From contig NZ_BMIA01000006.1 in NCBI RefSeq assembly GCF_014641595.1, forward strand, positions 62,001 through 126,000: DNA of 64,000 nucleotides, given 5' to 3'. Shown in pieces: positions 7,867 through 17,839 of this stretch (position 1 is its first letter; every line of letters starts with the position of its first letter). The position numbers and the translations under genes were made by a program. The notes beneath the pieces are model-generated. The model was not told the origin of the DNA, did no database searches, and worked only from the letters and a program-made list of their open reading frames with translations. This DNA is from Dyadobacter endophyticus. Lineage in GTDB: Bacteria > Bacteroidota > Bacteroidia > Cytophagales > Spirosomataceae.

Positions 7867-9564
7867 CTATTGCTTATCCCACCATACGCGACCGGTAGCA
7901 TCCTGAGGATCCTTTCCGAAGCCCGGAATAGCCGCCATGCCGTCATATGCCGCTTTTTGATTGGCATAATTTTGATCATTCTCGTTAAGCAGAGAAAGAG
8001 GTGCCCGACGAGGAATGGTCAGCACGGCGTTATTGTTCGTTAAAACTGGTAACGCAACAGCGCTTGTCGCATTCGGATATCCTGTACGTTTCCACAAAGC
8101 CCATCCCTCAGAAGGTTGCTTCAAGAAATGCAGGTAAGCCTGTGAAGCAATCTGATCCAACGCTTTGGCAGCATCAAATGCAACCGCCGGTCTGAGCAAA
8201 TATGCATCTATTTCAGCCTGGGTAACTGCGGTATAATTGGTAAGTTGAGATTTTGTACCAATCATATCATACCATTGAATGGAGCTTACTACCCCTTTTT
8301 CATACCAATCCTTGGCTCCCGCTCCAATTCCACGGGCAGCTACTTCGGCACGCATAAAGCAATAGTCCGAATAGGTCAATACCGGAATATAAACCAGTCC
8401 TGTACCTCCCTTACCATTGGCGTCCGCTTCCGCAGGGCGGAACAATCTTGGCTGCAGATAGCTCAATGTATCCACAACGATGGAGTTCTCTCCCGACTTT
8501 ACGGTACGCGTAGTGTAATATCTGGCTCTGATGGCAGGGCTCGTCGCCTGATCCGGGCTGGTGTAGCTACCCAAATATCTACGTGCAGGTTCGGTAGTTC
8601 CAGCAGGTAATTGTTTATCTGCAATGAGCAGGTTGATATTAGCCTGGGTGTAAGTATTAGGTGCCACAAATGCATCCAAACGAGGATCCTTATTCTCCCA
8701 CATAAAATCCACCATCGGTTTGGTAGCCCTTAAGCTGGTAGGGTTCCAGTTTCCGCCTTCGGTGAATGATTTACTTGCCGTATACACCCAGCCATCTTCG
8801 TTCGCGCTCATCAAATCAGCTGCGGGCATTGCCAATATCTCGTTAATCACGGCTGTTGCCTTTGCCTGGTCGCTTTTTATTTGCCTCAGCGCAATTTTCA
8901 GTCGAAGTGCGTTACCAGCCTTAACCCATTTCAAGGCAGCACCGTTGTAATACGAATCGTAATTCCCAAGCGCAATTTGAGGAGCACCAGGAGTTTGCTT
9001 CAATACGGACACCGCTTCTTTGAGTTCCTCGTCAAGCTTAGCAAATAATGCTTGCTGTGTATCGTAGGCAGGTTTTAATGTTCCGCCATAACGAGCCTGG
9101 AATGCCTCGCTATATGGGATACTGCCATAAATGTCGGATACATAAAAAGCATAGTAAGCTTTCAGGATACGAGCTATGCGTATCATATGAACAAACCTGG
9201 GTTGCTCCGACTCAGCCATTTTCTCAACCAGCTTTTCTACGTCGGTAAGCTGTGTGCCCGCGCTGTACAATGCGCCGTAGCGATTTGAGAAGTTAGAAAC
9301 GTTGGTTGTAAATGCTCCCTGGTTACCCCGCACATCTGTTGCATACTGCATCCATGGCATTATCCGGGTATAGAAATCGTAAAATGCCTCGAAATCTTGT
9401 CCCTGAATAGCCCTTGAGGCGTTCGCAAACTGATTCTCCGGTGGAATCGAGGATAGCGCGTCCGGATCGATGTTCGTATCAACAAAGTCCTGCTTGTCGC
9501 AAGACGACATTACTCCTACTAACAGCAGTAAAGTCGTACAAAGAATTTTATTATTTATTTTCAT
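7867..9564 (-). CDS. SusD/RagB-like outer membrane lipoprotein
   Basis: This 565-residue protein has a lipoprotein signal (LLLLVGVMSSC, acylated Cys at 22). The SusD_2-type body includes the early VDTNIDPDAL segment and the TPR-like stretch around ILKAYYAFYVSDIYGSIPYS. SusD proteins cap the SusC channel on the cell surface and bind its substrate. Alignment of the ligand site is not possible here, so the substrate is unknown. It is the last gene after the SusC-like receptor, 38 bp downstream of it, the normal order for such a pair. No glycoside hydrolase or protease gene adjoins it, which gives no clue to a glycan. Confidence 0.9.
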   Translation of the reverse strand: MKINNKILCTTLLLLVGVMSSCDKQDFVDTNIDPDALSSIPPENQFANASRAIQGQDFEAFYDFYTRIMPWMQYATDVRGNQGAFTTNVSNFSNRYGALYSAGTQLTDVEKLVEKMAESEQPRFVHMIRIARILKAYYAFYVSDIYGSIPYSEAFQARYGGTLKPAYDTQQALFAKLDEELKEAVSVLKQTPGAPQIALGNYDSYYNGAALKWVKAGNALRLKIALRQIKSDQAKATAVINEILAMPAADLMSANEDGWVYTASKSFTEGGNWNPTSLRATKPMVDFMWENKDPRLDAFVAPNTYTQANINLLIADKQLPAGTTEPARRYLGSYTSPDQATSPAIRARYYTTRTVKSGENSIVVDTLSYLQPRLFRPAEADANGKGGTGLVYIPVLTYSDYCFMRAEVAARGIGAGAKDWYEKGVVSSIQWYDMIGTKSQLTNYTAVTQAEIDAYLLRPAVAFDAAKALDQIASQAYLHFLKQPSEGWALWKRTGYPNATSAVALPVLTNNNAVLTIPRRAPLSLLNENDQNYANQKAAYDGMAAIPGFGKDPQDATGRVWWDKQ

Positions 9565-9602
9565 TGTTATTTCGTTCTATTTTTTTCGACAAATCCTGTA
9601 TA

Positions 9603-12600
9603 TCAAAAGCCGACATTTACAGAAAAACCAAGGTTTCTGGTGAAAGGCGCACCACCATATTCAGCAAATTCACCTGCATTATTGCTCTTTAATCCCTCTG
9701 GGTTAACGCCATCCTTAGCAGTCATATAGAGGTAAGCGAGGTTACGGCCGGTCAATCCTACTCTCAGAGACTGAATTTTAAATTTGTTGATCAGACTCGT
9801 AGGAACGGTGTATCCAACAGAAATTTCGCGAAGCGACACCCAGGAGTTTTCAAATACCGAATATTCCCGGATACCTGAACCCCACTGCGTCAGGTTCTCA
9901 TAATATGCATATGCAGGGATCGGTTTTAAGTAGCCTTTTGAAACAGCTTCTGCGTAAGGCATTCCGCCCAGGTCAAGTTCCTTGCCGTCGACACTCACTT
10001 TATAACCGTCAGCCAAAACACCCTCCGGAATAATACCGTCATCGCGTGTTTTACCCGATGCATCCGTAAAGGTCACACCGCCCAATGCAGCATTTCTTCC
10101 TGGCAAGCTGTTTTTCAAACTTCCGTTGGAAGAACCATACTGGTGCGTACCAGAAGCCATGAGTCCGCCAATTTTAGCATCGACCTGAAGAGTCAGGTTG
10201 AAATTGCCGTATTGCAGGTTGTTCACGTTGCTTAGGAGGAACTTCTCAAGCATTGTACCCAGGTCCCTCGATCCTTGTCCGTACGACCCGCTTCTCAGGT
10301 AGGTAGGATAGCCGTCGGTAGCGTTGCTGGAAGCACCAATTACCTTTTGTCCATTGGATGGGCTGGCAATATTGTTTCCGCTGGCATCTTTCGCCTGGTA
10401 CAGCGCATATGCATACGCCGATGTAATCGTTCCATAATCTCCTCCTACCCGTGCAATAGACCTTACGTCATTACCGAATGCCAAGCTCAATTCATAGCTA
10501 TCTACACCTGGCACCAGTTCAAGTATTTTGTTCCTGTTGCGAGAGAAGTTGAAAGATGTATTCCAGCTGAATTTCTCAGTTTTTACCGGAGTGGCGGTCA
10601 ATAAAATTTCAATACCGCGGTTTCTGATTTTACCGGCATTAATGATACGGCCCGTTAATCCTGATTCCTGAGGAACGCCAACAGTAAGGATCTCGTTGGT
10701 CGTGATTTTATTGTAGAATGTAAAATCGATTCCTAAACGGTTGTTGAAGAAACGAATATCCGTACCAAGTTCGAGCTCACGCGCCAAACGGTTTTTAAGG
10801 TTTGCATTAGGCAAAGTCCTGTCTCTGAAACCATAAGAAGCAAGCGGAGTCCCGTCTGGAAGCGTGTAATTATCGCCTGGGTTGTAAATACCCGTGCGGT
10901 TTGTGCTCCAAGCATCAGTATCACCACCTGTATATCCGAAGCTGGCGCGAAGTTTACCAAAAGTCAACCAGGATGGAACACCTTTTAGCGATTCGGTAGC
11001 AATCCAGGAAAGTCCCACAGAAGGATAATCGTACGACCAGTCGCCGGTTCCGTTTTTATAAGTTAACGTAGAAGTCCAGTCGCGACGATAGCTTGCATTA
11101 AGAGTCAGCATACCCTTGTAAGTCACATCACCATAAGCATACACAGCATCCGTTCTCTTGGAAGGTACAAGCGCGGCACTTGCAGTAGCCACATTAATAG
11201 AATTGGAAAGTGAATATACTTCCGGAATTCTCAAGCCGCCGGCGGTACCATTCTTAAATTCTCTTCCTCCGTTGATTTTGTTAGTCTCACCCCCAACGCT
11301 AAAATTCACTTCAAAATCTTCTCCGAAAGTCTTAGCAGCAGAAAGCAAACCTTGCACACGATACTGGTTATTGTTGGTGGCATAGGTGCTATACTCATCG
11401 TTGCCGGAGAAACGAGCGCCATCTCCACGTTTTTTGTATTCCCCTGTATAAATCTCATTCTGCAAGTTGCTTCTGAGCAAGCCGGTCAGCCAAGGCGTGA
11501 TCTGGGCCGTCAGATCTATATTTCCACGGAATATCTTTTCATTCCGTGTTCTTTTGCGCTCGTTAATTTCCCACATGAAATCTGTAACGCTGTAAGGGTC
11601 GTTCGCCCCTCTCCTGCGTCCACCCACAGTCAGATCGGTATAGTTATGCATCCAATAGTCTATATCCAGGTTCCGTGGGCGATAATATACAAACTTGAAA
11701 ATAGGGTTATAGCTGCTTCCCTGGTTAGTCGGGTTCAAAAGATTATTGCTGGTATAATCCGCCGACACATCCAGATTAAAGATTTTACCGATCTTCTGCG
11801 TAGCCCTTACGTTGAAGTTGTTTCTTTTCATTTCTGTACCGGACGGCATTACCGAACTGTTGAACAGATTGGAATAAGATACCCGGAAACTACCCCTGTC
11901 ATTACCTCCGTCAACAGCGACGTTATGGTTGATATACTTACCAGTATTAAAGAATTTGATCGGGTCGTTCGCTTTCCATTCAACCATTCTCCCGTCGATG
12001 TCCTTAACTTGCTGTCCCTTGAACTCCGGCCCGTAAGAATAGAACCAGTTATTGGCATCCACCTGATCAACCCCATCCGCTCCTTTTGAAAAAGTTGGAT
12101 CCAACCCTGCTCCAAACTGATTTTGCAGGTCAATGATTTTATAGGCCTTTTCAAATGAGGATGAATGGTTGTATGTAACACCAAGTCCTTTTGTTTCTCT
12201 TCCCTTTTTGGTTTGAATAAGTACAACACCATTCAACGCTTCTGAACCATAAAGTGAACTGGCGGCTGAGCCTTTCAGAACACTCATCGATTCGATGTTG
12301 TCAGGGTTGATGTTCTTCATAATGTTACCAAAATCCTGCTGACCACCCCATGAATCTGCCCCGGTAGTTCCCGGACGGATCAAAACACCATCAATTACAA
12401 ATAATGGCTGTGTGTTCGGACTTAAAGAGGCATTTCCACGAATACGGATTCTTGAAGACGACATCGGCCCGCTCGCTCCCTGGTTGATCATCACACCGGC
12501 AACCTTACCCTGCAAAGCATTGACAAGGTTAGCGTTGTTGGTGCGGGATAGTGAAGTCCCTTCGACTGTCTGAGCCGAATACGACAATCTTCTTGCATCC

Positions 12601-12959
12601 TTAGCCATACCAAAACCCGTGATGACTACTTCATTAAGCGTTTTGTTGTCTTCGTCAAGGTTGACGGTCAATTGGGTGGCGTTGCCTACCGGCACCTCTT
12701 TAGTTACAAATCCAATTGATGAAAATACAAGCACCGCCGAACTGGAAGGCACAGCAATGCTAAACTTTCCGTTAACATCTGTCGCGCCGCCTGCGCTGCC
12801 TCCTTTAATAAGGTAGGAAACGCCGGGCAAAGGATTCTGATCCTTGTCGACCACCGTCCCGCTGACGGTCTTTCTGTCTTGGGCCATACTCCATGTACTT
12901 CCGGTGAGGAGGAGGAGCAATGTTACCAGACGTGTTAAAGTAGTACACTTTTGTCTCAT
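9603..12959 (-). CDS. SusC/RagA-family TonB-dependent receptor
   Basis: The 1118-residue protein has a signal peptide (about 1-26, ending SMAQ). A carboxypeptidase-regulatory-like domain follows (KTVSGTVVDKDQNPLPGVSY, about 29-115), then a TonB-box-like segment near NEVVITGFG. The plug domain contains VNALQGKVAGV and NPDNIESMSVLKGSAASSLYG. A long beta-barrel ends in an aromatic residue (GFSVNVGF). It imports a ligand, captured with the SusD partner, across the outer membrane using TonB energy. It is transcribed with the SusD gene. The upstream AT-rich region holds a TAnnTTTG element and a leader hairpin, so it may be driven separately from the haloperoxidase operon just upstream. Confidence 0.95.
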   Translation of the reverse strand: MRQKCTTLTRLVTLLLLLTGSTWSMAQDRKTVSGTVVDKDQNPLPGVSYLIKGGSAGGATDVNGKFSIAVPSSSAVLVFSSIGFVTKEVPVGNATQLTVNLDEDNKTLNEVVITGFGMAKDARRLSYSAQTVEGTSLSRTNNANLVNALQGKVAGVMINQGASGPMSSSRIRIRGNASLSPNTQPLFVIDGVLIRPGTTGADSWGGQQDFGNIMKNINPDNIESMSVLKGSAASSLYGSEALNGVVLIQTKKGRETKGLGVTYNHSSSFEKAYKIIDLQNQFGAGLDPTFSKGADGVDQVDANNWFYSYGPEFKGQQVKDIDGRMVEWKANDPIKFFNTGKYINHNVAVDGGNDRGSFRVSYSNLFNSSVMPSGTEMKRNNFNVRATQKIGKIFNLDVSADYTSNNLLNPTNQGSSYNPIFKFVYYRPRNLDIDYWMHNYTDLTVGGRRRGANDPYSVTDFMWEINERKRTRNEKIFRGNIDLTAQITPWLTGLLRSNLQNEIYTGEYKKRGDGARFSGNDEYSTYATNNNQYRVQGLLSAAKTFGEDFEVNFSVGGETNKINGGREFKNGTAGGLRIPEVYSLSNSINVATASAALVPSKRTDAVYAYGDVTYKGMLTLNASYRRDWTSTLTYKNGTGDWSYDYPSVGLSWIATESLKGVPSWLTFGKLRASFGYTGGDTDAWSTNRTGIYNPGDNYTLPDGTPLASYGFRDRTLPNANLKNRLARELELGTDIRFFNNRLGIDFTFYNKITTNEILTVGVPQESGLTGRIINAGKIRNRGIEILLTATPVKTEKFSWNTSFNFSRNRNKILELVPGVDSYELSLAFGNDVRSIARVGGDYGTITSAYAYALYQAKDASGNNIASPSNGQKVIGASSNATDGYPTYLRSGSYGQGSRDLGTMLEKFLLSNVNNLQYGNFNLTLQVDAKIGGLMASGTHQYGSSNGSLKNSLPGRNAALGGVTFTDASGKTRDDGIIPEGVLADGYKVSVDGKELDLGGMPYAEAVSKGYLKPIPAYAYYENLTQWGSGIREYSVFENSWVSLREISVGYTVPTSLINKFKIQSLRVGLTGRNLAYLYMTAKDGVNPEGLKSNNAGEFAEYGGAPFTRNLGFSVNVGF

Positions 12960-13025
12960 GGTAAATTTGGTAAATTGAATTTTTAGGTGGTTTAAGTTAA
13001 CTGACTACATTACTCTGATCCGAAG

Positions 13026-13047
13026 ACCGGCACCAGCTGACGCCGGT
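13026..13047 (-). promoter_or_regulatory. Leader hairpin upstream of susC-like gene
   Basis: ACCGGC (13026-13031) and GCCGGT (13042-13047) can pair around a 10-nt loop. The hairpin would lie in the 5' leader if transcription begins just after the -7 element at 13078. It has no T run directly after it. A role in mRNA stability or control is only a guess. Confidence 0.3.
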
Positions 13048-13077
13048 TTCCCATTCGCACATCAAGCATTGTAATGT

Positions 13078-13085
13078 CAAAAATA
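13078..13085 (-). promoter_or_regulatory. -7 promoter element for the SusCD pair
   Basis: On the minus strand the sequence reads TATTTTTG, an exact TAnnTTTG match, in a very AT-rich stretch between the haloperoxidase stop and the receptor start. The predicted leader is about 110 nt long. No clear -33 TTTG was seen. Confidence 0.45.
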
Positions 13086-13154
13086 AATATTTTTGTTAAT
13101 AAAAATATAACATTTATTAAAAAAAATTAATAATTAACATACAATTGTAATAGA

Positions 13155-14495
13155 CTATTTGCCAATAGTTTCTTTTAGCCGTATTTTCTGAATTACCTGT
13201 AACCCGATCCCCCTGCCCTGCTTTTGTCCGTTCACAATGGCCGCGCGATAATGAATCCCCCCGTAGAGCCGACTGATCCCCGCCTCTTCCGCCGCCGCCG
13301 CAAACGAAGTGAAATGCCTTACGGGCAAGCCGTACGGTGTTTCAGTGTGGTCGTCGAATGCAAAATTTGCCCCTAGCCTGGCTTCCAGCACCTCTGCTGC
13401 GGCGGCTGATATGACGCTGTGGCCGCTGGTATATTCCGGAAATGGCGGTGTCTGGAGCAGTGGTCGCCACTTTTCGTCCATGTGTGCATTGATCACCGTT
13501 TCGGGCCTGATAAACTGGCTACGGTACTTTTCGTCCCAGCAACTGATGAAACCATCGAACAAAGCAATGGAAGTGAGCAGGTACACCGCCGACGATTCGA
13601 TCCAGTTTTTTCCGGCGCTTTCCATTGTCTGTCCGGCGATTGAAATCCAGTGGCCTCCTGGCGAAAGTTTTTTCGTCGCGAAGTTCAGGTGCCCCTGTGT
13701 GTTGAGATAAAAAGGATTACAGTCCCAAAAACTCGCGATCAGGATTTCTTCCTTACCAAGGCTACGGGTCCTGTCATAAACTTCTTTCACTTCCTTCATA
13801 AAGACACTGCCAGGCTCGGTGCTGAACGCAGGTGGCGGAATGGGCTTAAATTGCGCCGCCGAATCGAGCGAAACGGGGCGGATCTGGCTCCAATAAGGTT
13901 CCACGGCATCGATATAGCCGGGAGGTGTCGGCATCCATTTCCCTTTTTCCTTACTATATGTATAACGACGTTTTTTTCTGGTGGCGGCATAATTGTCGCG
14001 CGCCGCCCATGCGAGAATGCTGTCGCTCACCATTTCACCCAGGCGCAGCGAATTTTGGTAAACGGCTTCGTCGTGCTCCCCACAGCTTGCAAGAATACTT
14101 TCCGCGCTGTCTTTGAGCATCGGCTCGGAAAAGACCAGCTGCCCGCCGGTCCTGAAAAATGCATACAAAGCCGCCAGTTTATAATTGATATCACCCGACG
14201 CACGCCAATCTTTTTCGCGGGGCGCTTCTATCCTGGGAAACCCATTAGCTTGCCCGTAAAGGCTTTTATAGCCTTCGTTGCCAAGTACCAGTGTTTCATA
14301 AGCGGCCGCATTGGCATACAAATAAATGCGGCTCGCCACCGGCGGCGAAAATATATCGTGCACAATTACCCGCGTAAGGTTGTGCTCCGCGCGGTGCAGC
14401 AACGCCGTACGCGGCTGTGCATGTGTTGTTCCCGCGAGCATGCATAATGCATACACGAAATATCTGAGGGCCCTATTCCGGATCACTTTTTCCAT
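13155..14495 (-). CDS. Vanadium-dependent haloperoxidase-like (PAP2 superfamily) protein
   Basis: The 446-residue exported protein has a signal peptide (about 1-26). The C-terminal half holds the PAP2/haloperoxidase motifs: FPEYTSGHS, with the Ser-Gly-His at 357-359, and SRLYGGIHYR, with R409 and H415. In known enzymes these residues bind vanadate or phosphate. The earlier segment FIRPETVINAHMDEKWRP supplies further conserved positions. Vanadium enzymes of this group oxidise halides with peroxide, but related proteins are acid phosphatases, so the chemistry is not settled by sequence. The start overlaps the stop of the upstream FG-GAP gene by 13 bp, which implies translational coupling. Confidence 0.85.
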   Translation of the reverse strand: MEKVIRNRALRYFVYALCMLAGTTHAQPRTALLHRAEHNLTRVIVHDIFSPPVASRIYLYANAAAYETLVLGNEGYKSLYGQANGFPRIEAPREKDWRASGDINYKLAALYAFFRTGGQLVFSEPMLKDSAESILASCGEHDEAVYQNSLRLGEMVSDSILAWAARDNYAATRKKRRYTYSKEKGKWMPTPPGYIDAVEPYWSQIRPVSLDSAAQFKPIPPPAFSTEPGSVFMKEVKEVYDRTRSLGKEEILIASFWDCNPFYLNTQGHLNFATKKLSPGGHWISIAGQTMESAGKNWIESSAVYLLTSIALFDGFISCWDEKYRSQFIRPETVINAHMDEKWRPLLQTPPFPEYTSGHSVISAAAAEVLEARLGANFAFDDHTETPYGLPVRHFTSFAAAAEEAGISRLYGGIHYRAAIVNGQKQGRGIGLQVIQKIRLKETIGK

Positions 14496-17400
14496 TCCAA
14501 CAAGACGGGCTGATCGTCATTAACGGTAAACAATATACGCTTTTTATTTAACAAAACCCCACCACGCACATCGCCGCCTGCCCATAGGCCGGTTTCCGCG
14601 GGCGAAAGTGTCTCGAATCGGAAAGGCGCCACCTGTTTCAACACCGTCCCTACCGAAGCGTCGCAAGGCCCGAGCTGCACGCGATAAGGCGAAAAATTGC
14701 CCGCAAGTACGAGATCGGTTTTACCATCACCAGTCAAATCCTCTGCGATAATGCTGCTCGTCCGGGAGAACTGTGCCGCTTCGGGAAGCGCATGCCTTTT
14801 GAATCCAAAACTTCCCAGGTTTTCCAGCACAATGCTGCGTAGCTCTTTGCAATACACTTTCTTACTCTTCTCTACGGCATCTTTGCCAAAAATATCTTCC
14901 AACCTCGCATCGGCGTAGCCGGCATAGTTGGTGTATTTCCTTTTAAGGGCCGTCATCTGGTCGAGCATTTCGTCGCGGGAGAACATCGGGTAACTTTTCT
15001 CGCCGATATAATAGGTACAAATGGGGTCGATCACACCGTTTTTGTCGAAATCGTCGTAATAGATCGTCACCGGGCGGTCGGGCGTTGATTTATATTGATT
15101 GTTTAAACCTGCATTACCGAGTATGAAATCAAGGTCGCCGTCCCCGTCGAGGTCGGTGGCTTCCATAGCGGCCCACATTCCGTCGGAATCTTTCAATGCT
15201 TCAACCGACTGGTTTTCAAATGTGATACCTGTATTCTTAAAAGCCATGACGGGCATCCAGTCACCTGCGAGCATCAAATCGGGCTTTTTATCAGAATTTA
15301 AATCGGTAAAAACTGCGGCGGTAACCATCCCCGGGTTCAGCAAAGCAGGCACGGCAGCCGTAATGTCCGTGAATTTTACGCTGGCACCCTGACTATCATT
15401 CCTTAATAAATAACTTCTCGCGGGCATCGGAAACGAACCGGGAACCGCGCGGCCTCCTACGAAAAGGTCCAGGTCGCCATCGCCGTCCACATCCGCCGCG
15501 GTAATGCACTGCTTGGGATTGCGCATAGACGGCAGCGCCAGTACTTCTTCGCGAAAAACACCTTTTCCATCATTCAGGTACAGGTGATCGCGGTATTCGG
15601 GGGCATTCTCGTCGAACTCATTCCCTCCGCTCACAACGTACAAATCCAGGTCGCCATCGCGATCGGCATCGAAGAACAACGCATTCACTTCCTCGCAAAC
15701 CACATTCTGACGCCAGGGCTGGGCGGCAGCGCCTTCGAAAGTACCGTCTTGCTTTTGAATATAAAGCACGCCAAACTGGTGCGACGCGCCGCCCAGAAAC
15801 ACGTCGTCGAGGCCGTCGCCGTTCACATCGGCTTTCGCCAGCGCAGGCCCCAGCCGCGAAAGCTGGTAAGGAAGCAGAACCTCCACTTTGAAATCCACAA
15901 AATCATTTTCCTTATGCACAAAATCGATCCCGGCGGCCTGTGCGGCAACATGGTGAAACCAGGGGACAACCACTGGCGCATTTGGCTTTGGATCAACACC
16001 GTCGGCTTCCTTCATTACCACCAGCCCGGCTGCCTGATTGGTCAGAAAACTGGTTTTATCCGAAGGCCACCCGATCGTCACCGAATCGGCTTTCCCGGCA
16101 TTACCCAACCCGAAATGCAGGTCGGTAGTGACGGTCGACTGGTAACCGCGCACGGGGTAAAGCTCTGCATATTGCATAACCCCTCCCACATACACGCGCA
16201 CTTTCGCGCCGAACGCCTGCGAATTGGCATTCGTGCCCATCAAGCGTAGTGTTAGGCCTTTTTTATTGGTTTGATTCTGATAAATCGAAACCGGGTCGTT
16301 GATGTGTGAAATGACCATATCCAGGTCGCCGTCACCGTCAAAATCGGCGTAGGCAGCCGCATTCGACACCGCCAGCTCATTCATCCCCCATTTCTCCGAA
16401 ACATCCTCGAAACCAACGCTTCCCGGCACACCAGTGTTCCTGAACAAATAGTTCCTCAGCTTGTTGGAAGGCATTTTCTGCACCAGATCGTAGGTTTTGA
16501 AATTCAGGTTTCCCTTCGCGGCCTCTTTCATCTGCTCGTCGGCCACGGTGTATTTCAGGAAATCCATATTGGTAAAATCCCGCAGGTAGCCGTTTGTAAT
16601 GAGCAAATCCTTCCAGCCGTCATTGTCGAGGTCGGCCATTAAACCCGCCCAGCTCCAATCGGTGTTGCTAACGCCCGCCAGTTGGCCTATTTCGCTGAAA
16701 CGCAGATTGCCCGCCTGGTCGATCCCGCGGTTCAGGTGCAGCATATTGCGCATATTCTGGTGGTAATACCCGCTGTCGAGCAACAGATGGTATTGATCGT
16801 ACATATCAGCGCCTTTGAGCAACTTCTGGCGGTGGTTGTCCTCTGGCAGCATATCGAGCGTCAGCACGTCGGGCAGGCCGTCGTTGTTGAAATCGGCCAC
16901 ATCGGCGCCCATCGAGAACCTGGAAACGTGGGTAAACGACTTACGCAACGACTCGGTGAATGTGCCGTTCCGGTTGTTGACATAATAACAATCCACCTCA
17001 GTATAGTCGCTCGTCGTGTAAAGGTCCGGCCAGCCGTCCTGGTTCATATCCGCCACGACCACGCTCAGTCCGAAGTTCAATGCATTGTTGATAATGCCCG
17101 CTTTCTGCGTAACATCCTGGAATTTCAGTTTGCCCTTCCCGCCTACGTTCTCGAACAGCCGGTTACCGAAATAGGGGTTCGGCGTGGCCCGCATTTCCCT
17201 CGTGTTCAGGAACGGATTGACCGTGTGGTTGGAGTGGTTCAGCAGGAACATATCCAGGTCTCCGTCCTTGTCATAGTCAAAAAAAGCTGCCTGGGTCGAT
17301 TGCGACCCGATCGCATTCAAACCTGCTTCCACGGCTACTTCCTTGAAAACCGGTACGCCGCCTTTCACGCCCTGATTGATAAACAGCTCATTGTTCTTGT

Positions 17401-17812
17401 CGGACAATTTCCGGTAAGGCCCCGAATGACAAACGTAGATATCGGGCAAGCCATCGCCGTTTACATCGGCCACGCTTACGCCCGTCGCCCATTTGCCATT
17501 GCCTTCGAGCTTCGCTTTCCGGGTCACATCATCGAATGCGATGCCCGCTTCCGGCGAACGATTGAGAAACAGCTTATTAGGAACCGTATTTCCGGAGATG
17601 AAGAGATCGGGCTTGCCGTCGCCATTGAAATCGCCCACACCGATCCCGTTTCCGTTGTAGAGATATTCATACCGGAAAATGTGCAGCGAATCGTTCTCTT
17701 CGATCCGGTTTGTGAAATTCACCCCGGTTTCTTTCGGGGGTAATTTCTTGAAAACAGGCTGGGAGAAAACAGCAAATGGCAGCAAAAACAACAGATAATA
17801 GAGTTTACCCAT
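14483..17812 (-). CDS. FG-GAP/VCBS repeat protein with ASPIC/UnbV domain (CRTAC1-like)
   Basis: The 1109-residue exported protein begins at an ATG at 17812, followed by a signal peptide (MGKLYYLLFLLPFAVFSQ). A TTG 21 bp upstream is less likely. Many propeller repeats with calcium-loop patterns such as DFNGDGKPDLF, DVNGDGLPDIY, DKDGDLDMF and DLDGDGDLDF run along the protein. An ASPIC/UnbV-type segment (LTLRLMGTNANSQAFGAKVR ... HFGLGNAGKADSVTIGWP) lies near the middle, at about 525-605, and a second propeller follows. Such proteins are cell-surface or secreted binding scaffolds. It is coupled to the haloperoxidase gene downstream and starts 27 bp after the copper monooxygenase-like gene, so the three form one operon. 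Confidence 0.85.
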   Translation of the reverse strand: MGKLYYLLFLLPFAVFSQPVFKKLPPKETGVNFTNRIEENDSLHIFRYEYLYNGNGIGVGDFNGDGKPDLFISGNTVPNKLFLNRSPEAGIAFDDVTRKAKLEGNGKWATGVSVADVNGDGLPDIYVCHSGPYRKLSDKNNELFINQGVKGGVPVFKEVAVEAGLNAIGSQSTQAAFFDYDKDGDLDMFLLNHSNHTVNPFLNTREMRATPNPYFGNRLFENVGGKGKLKFQDVTQKAGIINNALNFGLSVVVADMNQDGWPDLYTTSDYTEVDCYYVNNRNGTFTESLRKSFTHVSRFSMGADVADFNNDGLPDVLTLDMLPEDNHRQKLLKGADMYDQYHLLLDSGYYHQNMRNMLHLNRGIDQAGNLRFSEIGQLAGVSNTDWSWAGLMADLDNDGWKDLLITNGYLRDFTNMDFLKYTVADEQMKEAAKGNLNFKTYDLVQKMPSNKLRNYLFRNTGVPGSVGFEDVSEKWGMNELAVSNAAAYADFDGDGDLDMVISHINDPVSIYQNQTNKKGLTLRLMGTNANSQAFGAKVRVYVGGVMQYAELYPVRGYQSTVTTDLHFGLGNAGKADSVTIGWPSDKTSFLTNQAAGLVVMKEADGVDPKPNAPVVVPWFHHVAAQAAGIDFVHKENDFVDFKVEVLLPYQLSRLGPALAKADVNGDGLDDVFLGGASHQFGVLYIQKQDGTFEGAAAQPWRQNVVCEEVNALFFDADRDGDLDLYVVSGGNEFDENAPEYRDHLYLNDGKGVFREEVLALPSMRNPKQCITAADVDGDGDLDLFVGGRAVPGSFPMPARSYLLRNDSQGASVKFTDITAAVPALLNPGMVTAAVFTDLNSDKKPDLMLAGDWMPVMAFKNTGITFENQSVEALKDSDGMWAAMEATDLDGDGDLDFILGNAGLNNQYKSTPDRPVTIYYDDFDKNGVIDPICTYYIGEKSYPMFSRDEMLDQMTALKRKYTNYAGYADARLEDIFGKDAVEKSKKVYCKELRSIVLENLGSFGFKRHALPEAAQFSRTSSIIAEDLTGDGKTDLVLAGNFSPYRVQLGPCDASVGTVLKQVAPFRFETLSPAETGLWAGGDVRGGVLLNKKRILFTVNDDQPVLLEWKK

Positions 17813-17839
17813 GCAATTCCGTTTATGAACCAATAAGAA

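Noticed and set aside
13650..14447. 265-codon open frame on the plus strand
   Set aside because: It is antisense to the haloperoxidase-like gene and has no recognisable features.
16682..17743. 353-codon open frame on the plus strand
   Set aside because: It lies wholly opposite the FG-GAP gene, whose codon pattern keeps the antisense strand open. The translated protein has no domain pattern.
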